Of a DNA stretch of 64,000 nt, positions 25,986-34,914 are shown piece after piece. Every line of letters starts with the position of its first letter. Position 1 is the stretch's first letter. The stretch covers positions 496,001 to 560,000 of the forward strand of contig NZ_JACHWS010000002.1 of the NCBI RefSeq assembly GCF_014191505.1. The letters are read 5' to 3'. Below the pieces are notes generated by a model that had not been told where the DNA came from, ran no database searches, and worked only from the letters and a program-made list of their open reading frames with translations. The position numbers and the translations under genes were made by a program. This stretch comes from Hoyosella altamirensis (lineage in GTDB: Bacteria > Actinomycetota > Actinomycetes > Mycobacteriales > Mycobacteriaceae).

Positions 25986-26116
25986 TCCGGTCTGTCAGCT
26001 TGGTATTCGGGGCTCACATTGTGCAGAATCAGAAGGTAACAAGTGGTTCTTGCCACACGTTGCATCGCGTTGCAGCGGGCGGATCGGCAACATTCCTCCC
26101 GAAGAGAGAGACAAGG

Positions 26117-26132
26117 TGTGACGCATACCACT
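26117..26132. promoter_or_regulatory. Possible Crp site upstream of crp
   Basis: TGTGACGCATACCACT has a full left half-site and a degenerate right half, eight of ten consensus positions. It is 108 bp before the crp start, a place where autoregulatory sites occur in mycobacteria. Weak by sequence alone. Confidence 0.35.
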
Positions 26133-26239
26133 ACAGTGAGTGTGGGCGCAGGACCGGTGACGGTGCGCTGTGCCCGCAAACTGCTTGATGCCGTCGCATG
26201 AACAGTGTCGGCGCCGAACGAGTTCCCGAAGGAGCCCAT

Positions 26240-26914
26240 GTGGACGAGGTCCTGGCCAGAGCCGGAATCTTTCAGGGAGTGGACCCCTCAGCCGTTGCTG
26301 CGCTCGCACAGCAGCTGCAGCCTGTGGACTTCCCACGTCAGCACGTCATCTTCAATGAGGGCGAGCCAGGCGACCGTCTGTACATCATCGTCAACGGAAA
26401 AGTGAAGATTGGGCGCCGCTCCCCGGATGGTCGTGAGAACCTGCTGGCGATCATGGGGCCCTCCGACATGTTCGGCGAGCTCTCGATCTTCGACCCAGGC
26501 CCCCGAACGTCAAGTGCCACCACCGTGACTGAGGTGCGCGCGGTGAGCATGGACCGCGATGCACTGAAAGAGTGGATTGCCCAGCGTCCAGAAATCGCTG
26601 AGCAATTGCTCCGCGTTCTGGCGCGGCGGCTGCGCCGCACCAACAACAACCTGGCCGATCTCATCTTCACGGATGTTCCTGGTCGTGTCGCCAAGGCACT
26701 TTTGCAACTTGCGCAGCGCTTCGGCACACAGGAAAACGGTGCGCTGCGGGTGACGCACGACCTCACTCAGGAAGAGATCGCCCAGCTAGTAGGCGCTTCA
26801 CGTGAAACCGTGAACAAAGCGCTGGCCGATTTCGCGCACCGTGGCTGGCTGCGCCTCGAAGGTAAAAGCGTCCTAATCTCTGACTCGGAGAGGCTGGCTC
26901 GCCGAGCACGCTGA
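26240..26914 (+). CDS. crp: cAMP receptor protein Crp
   Basis: The global cAMP-responsive regulator, 224 residues, the same length as in M. tuberculosis and nearly identical in many segments. The cAMP pocket is at about residues 60-100 ([18 protein letters not shown] and [19 protein letters not shown]). The C-terminal winged helix has [29 protein letters not shown]. The GTG at 26240 has AAGGAG 5-6 bp upstream and gives the mycobacterial-like start [14 protein letters not shown]; the longer ATG frame at 26198 is rejected. Candidate binding sites occur before acs, crp, whiB4 and the Mrp operon. Confidence 0.97.
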   Translation: MDEVLARAGIFQGVDPSAVAALAQQLQPVDFPRQHVIFNEGEPGDRLYIIVNGKVKIGRRSPDGRENLLAIMGPSDMFGELSIFDPGPRTSSATTVTEVRAVSMDRDALKEWIAQRPEIAEQLLRVLARRLRRTNNNLADLIFTDVPGRVAKALLQLAQRFGTQENGALRVTHDLTQEEIAQLVGASRETVNKALADFAHRGWLRLEGKSVLISDSERLARRAR

Positions 26915-26924
26915 CCAAGACAGC

Positions 26925-26980
26925 AAATGGCCTGCGACGGCACAAACCGCACTAGCGCGGTCAGCCATCGCAGGCCATTT
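26925..26980. terminator. Bidirectional terminator after crp
   Basis: A 13-bp perfect stem (26925-26937 aaatggcctgcga with 26968-26980) encloses a 30-nt loop that itself contains a 4-bp GC stem (ccgc/gcgg). The A and T ends give a short T-run on both strands, fitting termination of convergent crp and the EspR-like gene. Confidence 0.75.
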
Positions 26981-26993
26981 CTCTGCGTCAGGG

Positions 26994-27524
26994 CTAGCCT
27001 AGGGTCCGGCCAGCGTCACCGTTTACGGCACCAGCAGCAGGATCGGCTGGAAGCCCCTGTTGTACCCGAAGAACCTTGATCAGTTCGTTCACGATCGTGA
27101 TCGAAGATTCAGGCAGCCCCGCTAAGCGGTGCGCTGCCTCGTGGATCGTCCGATCAGCCTGCAGCCGCATCATGTCAATATCTTCCCGGTTGCGGCGCCG
27201 CCCCGCATCCTCCAGGAAGTACCGCACATCCACACCGAAGGCCGCCGCGATGCCCTCCACCGTCCGGAACGATGGCGTTCGCGCCTTCCCTGACCGCAGC
27301 TGGCTCAGATATGACTCTCCCAGCTTGTAGCCCAGCTCAGTTGACTTCCTTGCAATGGCCGAACCCGTATACCGCCGGCCGCTCGGATCAGGGACACTTC
27401 TGAACAGCTCCTCGAGCCGCTCAGCAAAGAGTCCACGGTCCCCCGGACCGGCCTGATCACGGTCATCCATAGCGTGCTGCAGGCGCTCCGCATCTCGCTC
27501 CGTTGTTACGCTCTGCTCACTCAT
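26994..27524 (-). CDS. EspR-like helix-turn-helix DNA-binding protein
   Basis: A 176-residue regulator. The helix-turn-helix is TGSAIARKSTELGYKLGESYLSQLRSG, followed by PSFRTVEGIAAAFGVDVRYFLED. This closely follows the pattern of mycobacterial EspR (MSAPYLSQLRSG), a nucleoid-associated regulator. The C-terminal half is helical with RTIHEAAHRLAGLP, like the EspR dimerisation region. It differs by a roughly 30-residue acidic N-terminal extension and a C-terminal tail. The ATG at 27524 follows GGGGAG. Unlike M. tuberculosis it sits next to crp; the target genes are unknown. Two direct repeats lie upstream. Confidence 0.78.
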   Translation of the reverse strand: MSEQSVTTERDAERLQHAMDDRDQAGPGDRGLFAERLEELFRSVPDPSGRRYTGSAIARKSTELGYKLGESYLSQLRSGKARTPSFRTVEGIAAAFGVDVRYFLEDAGRRRNREDIDMMRLQADRTIHEAAHRLAGLPESSITIVNELIKVLRVQQGLPADPAAGAVNGDAGRTLG

Positions 27525-27576
27525 AACTCCCCGCTCCGTAGTCGCATGGCGTCCTGGCAGAACCGCACGTTGTCTT

Positions 27577-27603
27577 CCCTCCCACGGCGTCACCCTCCCA
27601 CGG
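27577..27603. repeat. Direct repeat upstream of the EspR-like gene
   Basis: The 11-mer ccctcccacgg occurs at 27577-27587 and 27593-27603, 16 bp apart start to start, 53 bp upstream of the EspR-like start codon. A paired operator is possible but unproved. Confidence 0.35.
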
Positions 27604-27721
27604 GGCGAGGGGACGAAGGCACTACCGGCCTAGCCGGCAGGGTTCTGCCCTTGGGTTTACAATCTGAGTCATTCCGCACCCAGATCTACCGTTGTCAGGT
27701 AGCTTAGTACGGCTGTCCGAT

Positions 27722-28516
27722 TCACGCGCGCTGGCGAAGGTACGCCAGCTGCACCCGGACCGAGGCTTCGGCCGCGGGCCACAGGTGCTGGCCCACGTCC
27801 GAATAGACGTGCTCGACGACCTCCCTCGCCGTTACGTCGTTCCCGAGAACTCGGAGTGCTGCCCGGATCTGCTCGAGCCGCTCCTCGCGGTGCGCTTTGT
27901 ACTCCAGCGCAACAGCGGCGACATCTGAAGTTTCAGGGCCGTGACCTGGTAGTCCGACGATTCCTGACCCCAGGTCGAGGATCTGGTCCAGCGTCTCTAG
28001 GTACGCTCCGAGGTCTCCGTCGTAGGCGTCGAGAACCGTCGTACCCCGGCCGAGAATCGTGTCGCCAGTCAGCAGCGCGCGTTCGCCTGATACGTCTGCT
28101 GTGAACATCATCGAATCTGCTGTGTGGCCTGGCGCACTCAAGACCTCGAGAGTGAGACCTGAGACATCAAGACGTTCGCCTGCCTCGAGCGGAGAGGCAT
28201 CGCGACAGTCTTCAGGCCTCAGTCCACGCACCGGAGCCTGCACGAGTCGCGCCAGTGAGTCGATTCCCTCCGTGTGATCGATATGGCGATGCGTGATGAG
28301 TATTAGATCGACGGGCCCCGCAGAAGCGACACGCCGTAGATGAGCCTCGTCATCGGGCCCAGGGTCCACGATCACGCAGCCTGGCGAATCGGGCGCCCGC
28401 AGAATCCAGGTATTCGTCCCGTCAAGCGTCATGTATCCGGGGTTTTCGGCCAGCACCACAGACGCGAAGGGCGAGACTTCGCGGATGGCGCCGTACGCGG
28501 GGTGCTCGAGAGTCAT
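27722..28516 (-). CDS. Metallo-beta-lactamase-fold hydrolase (Rv3677c-like)
   Basis: A 264-residue cytoplasmic hydrolase. The metal-binding motif is LITHRHIDHTEG, with further ligands at GHTADSM, TGDTILGRG and GHGPETSD. The C-terminal helical part (ALEYKAHREERLEQIRAAL) is like the LACTB2/glyoxalase-II-like group. The ATG at 28516 is used; GTG 28519 is adjacent. Physiological substrate unknown. It begins the block next to the EspR-like gene and diverges from the Gfo/Idh gene. Confidence 0.85.
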   Translation of the reverse strand: MTLEHPAYGAIREVSPFASVVLAENPGYMTLDGTNTWILRAPDSPGCVIVDPGPDDEAHLRRVASAGPVDLILITHRHIDHTEGIDSLARLVQAPVRGLRPEDCRDASPLEAGERLDVSGLTLEVLSAPGHTADSMMFTADVSGERALLTGDTILGRGTTVLDAYDGDLGAYLETLDQILDLGSGIVGLPGHGPETSDVAAVALEYKAHREERLEQIRAALRVLGNDVTAREVVEHVYSDVGQHLWPAAEASVRVQLAYLRQRA

Positions 28517-28563
28517 CACTTGTCACTGTACGACGGCGTCACGAGGCCCGGTAGGTTGAGAAG

Positions 28564-29463
28564 ATGCGAATCGGGCTTGTGGGCGCTGGACCGTGGGCAA
28601 TACACACGCATGCACCGGCTTTGGCTGCACACCCCGGTGTGCAGTTCACGGGCTTGTGGGCGCGGCGCCCCGACGCGGCGAGCGGAACCGGCATACGGGC
28701 GTTCGACTCATTCTCCGCACTGCTCGACGAGAGCGACGCCGTCGCGTTCGCGGTGCCGCCGGCAATCCAGGCCACCCTGGCACCACTAGCCGCACAGCGT
28801 GGTAAGCACCTCATTCTGGAGAAACCACTCGCAGACACCATGGACGCCGCGCGGCACATCGCTGAGATTGCTAGCGAGCACGGCTCGCGGACCATCATGT
28901 TCCTGACGCGGAGGTTCGCACCCGAAACCCGACTCTTCCTGGACCAGGCGCAGGGTGGTGACTGGTCAGCAGGAGATGCGATGTGGCTGTCCGGAGCCCT
29001 GCTTGGCGGACCTTTCGCGGCATCTCAGTGGCGTCGCGACGGAGGCGCCCTCCATGACGTCGGACCCCACGTCATCGACGTCATCGATGCGGCACTTGGG
29101 CACATTGACGGGGTGCTGTCAGCACATCATGAGCCACGCACCGACACCTGGATGCTCACGCTCAGCCATCGCCCTCCCCCTGGAGAGCCCGAGTCATACC
29201 CTTCGCGCCTGAGTTCCCTCACCCTTTCGATGCGGACCCCGGTCCAGCCATCACGGCTCCGGGTGACTGTCCACGGGCAAAGCGGAGTCGCCGAGCTGAG
29301 CACTCGGGAAACTTCCCCGCTCGACTGCTACCAGACAATGCTCGACGAGTTCCTCGAGTCCTGTGCTCTAAGAACTGAACACGCTTGTTCAGCCACGCGC
29401 GGCGTACACCTTCAATGGGTCATCGAGGCTATTCTGCGCGCCACCGAACAGCGAAATAACTGA
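28564..29463 (+). CDS. Gfo/Idh/MocA-family oxidoreductase
   Basis: A 299-residue NAD(P)-dependent dehydrogenase. The N-terminal Rossmann motif is MRIGLVGAGPWAIHTHAPAL. The active-site signature Glu-Lys-Pro is in HLILEKPLADTM, and the C-terminal domain has GGALHDVGPHVIDVIDAALG. Substrate not predictable from sequence. The 31-bp gap to the acyl-CoA dehydrogenase suggests cotranscription, although function is not obviously linked. It is an insertion relative to the mycobacterial order. Confidence 0.82.
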   Translation: MRIGLVGAGPWAIHTHAPALAAHPGVQFTGLWARRPDAASGTGIRAFDSFSALLDESDAVAFAVPPAIQATLAPLAAQRGKHLILEKPLADTMDAARHIAEIASEHGSRTIMFLTRRFAPETRLFLDQAQGGDWSAGDAMWLSGALLGGPFAASQWRRDGGALHDVGPHVIDVIDAALGHIDGVLSAHHEPRTDTWMLTLSHRPPPGEPESYPSRLSSLTLSMRTPVQPSRLRVTVHGQSGVAELSTRETSPLDCYQTMLDEFLESCALRTEHACSATRGVHLQWVIEAILRATEQRNN

Positions 29464-29494
29464 GCAATGCTTTATACGCGAGTACGCTGCCGTC

Positions 29495-30745
29495 ATGGAC
29501 TTCACGCCGTCGAGCCTCACGTCCGAGTACCAGCGCCGCGTTGCGGAGTTCATCGATAGGGAGATCGCGCCGGTCGAGGCGAAGTACCTCGCGGAACTCC
29601 GCGACCGGGAAAATCCGTGGGTCGTGCTACCGATCATCGATGAGCTCAAAGAAAAAGCGCGGAGCCAAGGACTGTGGAACTTCTTTCTGCCGCCCGCCTA
29701 TGCCAGCGAAAAAGGTCGTGAACTCGGAGGCCCCGGCTTCACAAACGCTGAGTACGCTCCGCTTGCCGAACTCATGGGCAGACACGTCATTGCGCCTGAA
29801 ATCTTCAACTGCAATGCACCGGACACCGGCAATGCCGAGGTTTTGATTCACTACGGGTCCGCTCAGCAAAAAGAAGAATGGCTGCAACCACTCCTCGACG
29901 GTCAGATACGGTCGGCCTTCTGTATGACCGAACCCGATGTCGCGTCCTCTGATGCCACCAACATGACCGCGACCGCAGTGATAGAGGGCGACGAAGTAGT
30001 CATCAACGGCCGCAAATGGTTCTCGACCGGAATCGGCCACCCGCGATGCCAGTTCGTCATCTTCATGGGCCTTACGGACCCGGATGCGGATCGACATTCC
30101 CGTCACTCAATGGTGATCGTGCCAGTGGGAACGCCGGGCATGACGGTCGACCGCATGCTCAGCGTTTTCGGCTACTTCGACGAGCCGTACGGCCACGGCG
30201 AGGTCAGCTTCACGAACGTGCGCGTCCCGGTGGCGAACATCATCGCTGGTCCAGGCCGCGGATTTGAGATTGCGCAGGGCAGACTCGGCCCCGGCCGGAT
30301 CCACCACTGCATGCGCCTAATCGGACTCGCTGAACGCACACTCGAGATCGGACTCGAACGCGCGACAACCCGAACAGCTTTCGGCAAACCGCTCGCGAAT
30401 CTCGGCGGCAACCGGGAACGTATCGCCCGGGCCCGGATCGCCATCAATCAGGCGCGCCTGCATGTCCTGTATACCGCGTGGCTACTCGACACCTCCGGCT
30501 CTTTTGGGGCCCTGTCCGAACTATCGCAGATCAAAGCCGCGGTGCCACAAATGGCTCAGGACGTGGTGGACATGGTGATCCAGTGGCACGGTGCCGGCGG
30601 GCTCACAGAGGATCATCCGCTTGCGGGCGCGTACGCCGCAGCACGGTCACTGCGCCTCGCCGACGGGCCCGACGAAGTACACCTGGGTGTGGTTTCACGA
30701 ATTGAACTCGCGAAAGCACGTGCGCACGGAAGGGACTCGAAATGA
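29495..30745 (+). CDS. Acyl-CoA dehydrogenase (ACAD10/11 or LvaC-like)
   Basis: A 416-residue flavoprotein. FAD/acyl-binding segments are AFCMTEPDVASSDATNMTATA and GRKWFSTGIGHPRCQFVIFMG. Later segments are GFEIAQGRLGPGRIHHCMRLIG and IQWHGAGGLTEDHPLAGAYAAARSLRLADGPDEVHLGVVSR. This pattern is typical of the long ACADs paired with APH-type kinases. Here the APH-type gene follows two genes on, with an SDR between. The expected role is conversion of phosphorylated 4-hydroxyacyl-CoA, or ordinary acyl-CoA dehydrogenation; the first is inferred from the cluster. The stop overlaps the SDR start by 4 bp. Confidence 0.88.
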   Translation: MDFTPSSLTSEYQRRVAEFIDREIAPVEAKYLAELRDRENPWVVLPIIDELKEKARSQGLWNFFLPPAYASEKGRELGGPGFTNAEYAPLAELMGRHVIAPEIFNCNAPDTGNAEVLIHYGSAQQKEEWLQPLLDGQIRSAFCMTEPDVASSDATNMTATAVIEGDEVVINGRKWFSTGIGHPRCQFVIFMGLTDPDADRHSRHSMVIVPVGTPGMTVDRMLSVFGYFDEPYGHGEVSFTNVRVPVANIIAGPGRGFEIAQGRLGPGRIHHCMRLIGLAERTLEIGLERATTRTAFGKPLANLGGNRERIARARIAINQARLHVLYTAWLLDTSGSFGALSELSQIKAAVPQMAQDVVDMVIQWHGAGGLTEDHPLAGAYAAARSLRLADGPDEVHLGVVSRIELAKARAHGRDSK

Positions 30746-31512
30746 GTAGGAGAGGAGGCACGCAGCCGCGCACGAACATTCTCATCACAGGCGCCAGTTC
30801 CGGCCTAGGTGAAGGCATGGCGCGGAAGTTCGCGGCAATGGGCCGCAATCTCGGCCTCTGCGCCAGGCGAACTGATCGCCTTGAGTCGCTGGCGACGGAA
30901 CTGCGCGCCGCAAATCCTGGCATTCAGATCGTGGTCAAGACTCTGGACGTCAACGATCACGACAAAGTGTTTACCGTGTTCCGCGAAATCCGGGACGAAC
31001 TGGGATCCCTCGACCGCGTCATCGCCAACGCGGGCCTTGGAAAGGGCCAGCCGCTGGGTACCGGCCATTTCGCCGCGAATAAGCAGACCGTGGAAACGAA
31101 CGTCGTCGGACTGCTTGCGCAATGCGAGGCGGCACTCGGGATCTTCCGGGCCCAGGGGTACGGCCATCTCGTGGTGGTTTCCTCCTTCAGCGCCCTGCGC
31201 GGCATGCGCGGTAACATCACTGCTTACGCAGCCAGCAAGTCGGCTGCCGCGTCGCTCGCCGAGGGCATACGTTCCCAGCACCTTGGCTCACCGATCAAAG
31301 TGACTTCGCTGCTCCCGGGCTACATCGAATCAGAAATGACAGCCCGAGCAGGAAAAACCCCACTGCTCGCCTCAGCGGACAAAGGCGCCAGTGCCCTCAT
31401 TGCCGCTATCGAGCGGGAACCCGGCAAGGCCTATATTCCGCGGTGGCCGTGGGCCGCACTGGCCCAAGTTATCCGGTTCGCACCCCTGTCAGTGGTAAGG
31501 AGGGTGGGGTGA
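30742..31512 (+). CDS. Short-chain dehydrogenase/reductase
   Basis: A 256-residue SDR. The cofactor motif is LITGASSGLGEGMA, with NAG in VIANAGLGKG and the catalytic region VVSSFSALRGMRGNITAYAASKSA (Ser, Tyr, Lys). The final PRWPWAALAQVI may form a membrane-associating helix. It starts in the acyl-CoA dehydrogenase stop (ATGA) and ends in the start of the kinase-like gene (GTGA), so translation is coupled. Likely oxidises or reduces a 3- or 4-oxo/hydroxy acyl group. Confidence 0.88.
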   Translation: MSRRGGTQPRTNILITGASSGLGEGMARKFAAMGRNLGLCARRTDRLESLATELRAANPGIQIVVKTLDVNDHDKVFTVFREIRDELGSLDRVIANAGLGKGQPLGTGHFAANKQTVETNVVGLLAQCEAALGIFRAQGYGHLVVVSSFSALRGMRGNITAYAASKSAAASLAEGIRSQHLGSPIKVTSLLPGYIESEMTARAGKTPLLASADKGASALIAAIEREPGKAYIPRWPWAALAQVIRFAPLSVVRRVG

Positions 31513-32588
31513 CTAATGATCGCGACGACGCCAGTCTCATCGACCAGCCAGCCGGTCTCAGAGAGGAGGACGCGTTCGATGCCGCCACGGTGAGCGAGTG
31601 GCTCGCTGATCGAGTAGAGGGCGTCACGGGTGTGCCGGTCGTCCGTCAGTTCGCTGGCGGTGCATCGAATCTCACCTACCTGCTCTCGTACCCCGAGCGT
31701 GATCTGATTCTGCGCCGGCCACCAGGCGGACACCGAGCGGCCTCTGCACACGATATGGACCGTGAATACCGCGTCCAGAGGGCAATCAAGCCATCATTCC
31801 CGTACGTCCCCGAGATGCTGGCCTTCTGTGATGACGTGTCGCTGATCGGCACCGAGTTCTACGTCATGGAACGCCTTGAGGGAATCATCCTCCGCAGGGA
31901 TCTCCCGGAGGCCGTGCCGTCGAGCCCCGACCGAGTTCGCGCGCTATGCACGGACGTTCTCGACCGTCTCGTCGAACTCCACCAGATCGACGTTCGCGCA
32001 GCCGGTCTCAGCGACCTGGGCCGCGGCGCCGGATACGTCCGCCGCCAAATCAGCGGGTGGTCCGACCGTTTCCGCCGCGCACACACTTCCAACGTTCCCG
32101 ACTTTGAAGACGTCATGACGTGGTTGTCGAGCCACGCACCCGACGACGTCGCGACCTGCCTGATTCATAACGACTTCCGCTTCGACAACATAGTTTTTGA
32201 CGACCCCGAGACGATGAATGTCATAGGCATTCTCGACTGGGAGATGGCAACACTCGGTGATCCGCTGATGGAACTCGGCGCGACACTCGCGTATTGGGTG
32301 CAGAGCGACGATGACGACGTCATGCAGCAGAGCCGTCGACAGCCGACTCACCTGCCCGGGATGCTGACGCGCGCAGAAGTAGTCGACTATTACGCTCAGG
32401 AGACTGGCCGTTCTGTCACAAACTGGAAGTTCTATGAGGTATACGGACTTTTCCGCCTCGCTGTGATCATTCAGCAGCTGTATCGGCGTTTCCATGACGG
32501 CGGCACACACAATCCGCTGTACAAAGATTTCTGGATCTTCACCGGGTATTTGGAATGGCGCTGTAAGGAAGCAATCAAGGGGACGTGA
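31509..32588 (+). CDS. APH/choline-kinase-family phosphotransferase (LvaA/ACAD10-11 kinase-like)
   Basis: A 359-residue kinase-fold protein. It has a P-loop-like VRQFAGGASNLTYLLSYP, a Lys/Glu core at DLILRRPPGG, the catalytic CLIHNDFRFDNIVFD (H-x-D-x4-N) and the metal Asp in IGILDWEMATLGDPLMELG. This subgroup, linked to acyl-CoA dehydrogenases, phosphorylates 4-hydroxyacyl-CoAs in known systems; aminoglycoside resistance is not implied. The GTG at 31509 is preceded by AAGGAGGG with good spacing; the longer frame to 31443 overlaps the SDR. Coupled to the next gene. Confidence 0.88.
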   Translation: MTNDRDDASLIDQPAGLREEDAFDAATVSEWLADRVEGVTGVPVVRQFAGGASNLTYLLSYPERDLILRRPPGGHRAASAHDMDREYRVQRAIKPSFPYVPEMLAFCDDVSLIGTEFYVMERLEGIILRRDLPEAVPSSPDRVRALCTDVLDRLVELHQIDVRAAGLSDLGRGAGYVRRQISGWSDRFRRAHTSNVPDFEDVMTWLSSHAPDDVATCLIHNDFRFDNIVFDDPETMNVIGILDWEMATLGDPLMELGATLAYWVQSDDDDVMQQSRRQPTHLPGMLTRAEVVDYYAQETGRSVTNWKFYEVYGLFRLAVIIQQLYRRFHDGGTHNPLYKDFWIFTGYLEWRCKEAIKGT

Positions 32589-33235
32589 TGGGAACCATCT
32601 TCTTGGTCCGTCATGGCCAAGCATCATTCGGCACAGCCAACTACGACGCGCTTTCCGACCTTGGTGGCGAACAGGCGAGAATCACGGGTGAAGAGCTTCG
32701 CCATCGCGCCGCGCACGTGACTCACATCGTCAGCGGAACGATGCAGCGGCAGCGAGACACGTCCCTGCACAGCGGATACGAGCCGGCCACCGATCCGCGC
32801 TGGAACGAGTACGACTTCGCCGACGTCATCCACCACCACGGTGAGCCAGACAGCGGGACGGCGGAAAGTCACGCCGATCGAATGTCGTTTCAGAAACTCC
32901 TCGATGGAGCCCTGGACCGATGGATTGCTGCCGGAAGGTCAAGCCCCTGCACAGAAACGTGGGACCAGTTCACCGAACGCGTGGATAGCGCATTCGATGA
33001 ACTGGTCCGCAATTCGGGTTCGGGTGTCCAGTCTGCAGCGTTCACCTCAGGCGGCGTGATTGCCGCGATCGCAGCGAAGCTCCTGGGCGACCGCGACCGG
33101 ATATTCGTTCCGCTGCACCGTGTGTCATGCAATGCAGGAATCACGAAGCTGATCAACGGTCGCTCAGGGGTGTCGCTCGTAAGCTACAACGAGCACGGTC
33201 ACGTCGATGGTAAGCGCCTCTTCAGCTACCGCTGA
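32588..33235 (+). CDS. Histidine phosphatase family protein
   Basis: A 215-residue phosphoglycerate-mutase-like phosphatase. The catalytic RHG motif is FLVRHGQASFG (His phosphate acceptor), and the second His is expected in FTSGGVIAAIAAK, although the usual His there is not obvious. The ATG at 32588 has GGGGA 6 bp ahead and shares its A with the upstream stop; the GTG at 32585 is an alternative. As the last gene of the acyl-CoA cluster it may hydrolyse a phosphorylated intermediate; this is inference. Convergent with ridA, 2 bp apart. Confidence 0.8.
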   Translation: MGTIFLVRHGQASFGTANYDALSDLGGEQARITGEELRHRAAHVTHIVSGTMQRQRDTSLHSGYEPATDPRWNEYDFADVIHHHGEPDSGTAESHADRMSFQKLLDGALDRWIAAGRSSPCTETWDQFTERVDSAFDELVRNSGSGVQSAAFTSGGVIAAIAAKLLGDRDRIFVPLHRVSCNAGITKLINGRSGVSLVSYNEHGHVDGKRLFSYR

Positions 33236-33237
33236 GG

Positions 33238-33699
33238 TCAGCGACGGACCTGAACGATCATTTCGACCTCAACGGGGGCGTCGAGGGGCAGTTCCGCGAC
33301 GCCAACAGCGCTCCGCGCGTGCTTTCCTGCTTCCCCGAATACCTCCCCGAGCAGTTCCGACGCGCCGTTGACGACCTGCGGCTGACCAGTGAAGCCCGGG
33401 CCAGACGCCACGAATCCAACGACCTTCACCACACGTTCGACAGCTTCGAGACCAACGAGCGCATCGATCGCGGCGAGGGCATTGAGGCCGCAGATCCGGG
33501 CCATTTCCTTCGCCTCGTCGGGTGTCACGTCCGTGCCAACCTTCCCCACAGCGGGCAAGCCGCCCGCTACTAGTGGAAGCTGGCCAGACGTGTAGACGAA
33601 ATCCCCAGCCTGAACTGCAGGAACGTACGCGGCAACAGGGGGGACAACGGGCGGAAGCGTAAGACCGAGTTCCTTGAGCCGCTCGAGGTACCCGCTCAT
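33238..33699 (-). CDS. RidA-family protein
   Basis: A 153-residue enamine/imine deaminase-fold protein, equivalent to Rv3678c. It matches the RidA pattern: [37 protein letters not shown]-like [12 protein letters not shown], and the C-terminal [11 protein letters not shown]. The usual catalytic Arg of RidA is not clearly in place, so deaminase activity is uncertain. Starts at ATG 33699, overlapping the DUF4177 stop by 4 bp. Confidence 0.85.
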   Translation of the reverse strand: MSGYLERLKELGLTLPPVVPPVAAYVPAVQAGDFVYTSGQLPLVAGGLPAVGKVGTDVTPDEAKEMARICGLNALAAIDALVGLEAVERVVKVVGFVASGPGFTGQPQVVNGASELLGEVFGEAGKHARSAVGVAELPLDAPVEVEMIVQVRR

Positions 33700-33857
33700 T
33701 TGGCGCGCTTCAGGTAGGCCACGTGCTGTTCACCAGTGGGGCCAGGAAGGACGGTCACGAGTTCCCATCCATCTTCTCCCCACTGATCGAGGATCGCCTT
33801 TGTGGCGTGTGTGAGTAGAGGGACGGTTGCATATTCCCAGCGGGTGATCTCACTCAT
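33696..33857 (-). CDS. Small DUF4177-like protein
   Basis: A 53-residue protein beginning at ATG 33857. The sequence MSEITRWEYATVPLLTHATK with WGEDGWELVTVLPGP matches the short DUF4177 family. It corresponds to the small ORF found upstream of Rv3678c in mycobacteria. It overlaps ridA by 4 bp, so the two are probably coexpressed. Divergent from the ArsA-like pair, with 55 bp between starts. No function known. Confidence 0.8.
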   Translation of the reverse strand: MSEITRWEYATVPLLTHATKAILDQWGEDGWELVTVLPGPTGEQHVAYLKRAK

Positions 33858-33912
33858 GTCTGTAAGCCTAGTCATAGGACACAGCGGCACACATACTTAT
33901 AAGCTCTGAAGC

Positions 33913-34914
33913 GTGCCTACCTCCGAATTGTGGACCCACAAGGCAGCGAACGCCCGGCTGCACTTCGTCACCGGCAAGGGCGGAACGGGTAAGTCGACTG
34001 CAGCAGCGGCATTGGCGCTTGCGCTCGCGGCTGGGGGGCGGCGTGTTCTCCTTGCGGAAGTTGAAGGCAGGCAGGGCATCGCGCAGCTCTTCGACATCCC
34101 GCCGCTGCCCTATGCGGAAACCAAGGTGGCCTCGGCCGACGGCGGCGGTGAGGTATGGGCGCTCGCCATCGACATCGAGGCTGCATTCCTCGAATACCTC
34201 GATATGTTCTACAACCTCGGCCTCGCTGGCAGGGCAATGCGCAAGGTCGGGGCAGTGGAATTCGCCACCACCCTGGCTCCCGGTCTGCGGGATGTCATCC
34301 TCACCGGCAAGGTCAAAGAGTGTGTGATCAGGCGTGAGAAGGATGGGCGGCCGACGTTCGACGCTGTCGTAGTGGACGCACCCCCGACTGGCCGTATCGG
34401 CACTTTCCTGGACGTCACGAAAGCCATGGCGGACCTTGCAAAGTCCGGTCCGATCCGAAGTCAATCAGAAGGCGTGGTCCGGTTGCTGCACTCCGACGAG
34501 ACTGTGGTCCACGTCGTGACGCTGCTCGAATCACTCCCCGTGCAGGAAAGCATCGACGCGATTGAAGAGCTGAGGGCCAAGGAACTGCGTATCGGGTCGA
34601 TCATCGTCAACCGCACCAACAGCATGCATCTGCCTGAAGGAATGCTCGACGCTGCCGCCCAGGGTGAACTTGATCGTGACGCGGCGCGGGAGGGACTCAA
34701 GCGTGCCGGGCTGCGACTCAGCGATGAGGACTTCGACGGACTGCTGACCCAAGCGTCCGAGTATGCGATCCGCACTCAGGCTCAGAGGGAAAGCGCACGT
34801 GAACTCGAAGCCATCGACATTCCGCAACTCTCCCTTCCCACGCTGACCGAAGGTGTCGACCTCGGCGGACTGTACGAGCTCGCGGAAGCCCTAGCGAACC
34901 AAGGTGTGAAATGA
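33913..34914 (+). CDS. ArsA/Get3-like ATPase, first subunit (BagA-like)
   Basis: A 333-residue P-loop ATPase, equivalent to Rv3679. The deviant Walker A is [16 protein letters not shown], including the signature Lys of KGGTGKS. Switch residues are in [14 protein letters not shown]. The pair with the following gene corresponds to the mycobacterial Bag heterodimer of bacterial Get3/ArsA-like proteins, reported to contribute to envelope integrity. There are no Cys pairs of arsenite pumps, so arsenite transport is unlikely. The GTG at 33913 is the chosen start. Stop overlaps the next start (ATGA). Confidence 0.88.
   Translation: MPTSELWTHKAANARLHFVTGKGGTGKSTAAAALALALAAGGRRVLLAEVEGRQGIAQLFDIPPLPYAETKVASADGGGEVWALAIDIEAAFLEYLDMFYNLGLAGRAMRKVGAVEFATTLAPGLRDVILTGKVKECVIRREKDGRPTFDAVVVDAPPTGRIGTFLDVTKAMADLAKSGPIRSQSEGVVRLLHSDETVVHVVTLLESLPVQESIDAIEELRAKELRIGSIIVNRTNSMHLPEGMLDAAAQGELDRDAAREGLKRAGLRLSDEDFDGLLTQASEYAIRTQAQRESARELEAIDIPQLSLPTLTEGVDLGGLYELAEALANQGVK

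Noticed and set aside
24821-26239. A 472-residue version of Nth
   Set aside because: The N-terminal part would overlap the divergent small gene and the crp upstream region and shows no protein-like sequence; the GTG at 25678 fits the family.
31509-32588. Aminoglycoside resistance gene
   Set aside because: The APH fold is shared, but coupling to acyl-CoA dehydrogenase and SDR genes places it in the ACAD-linked kinase subgroup.
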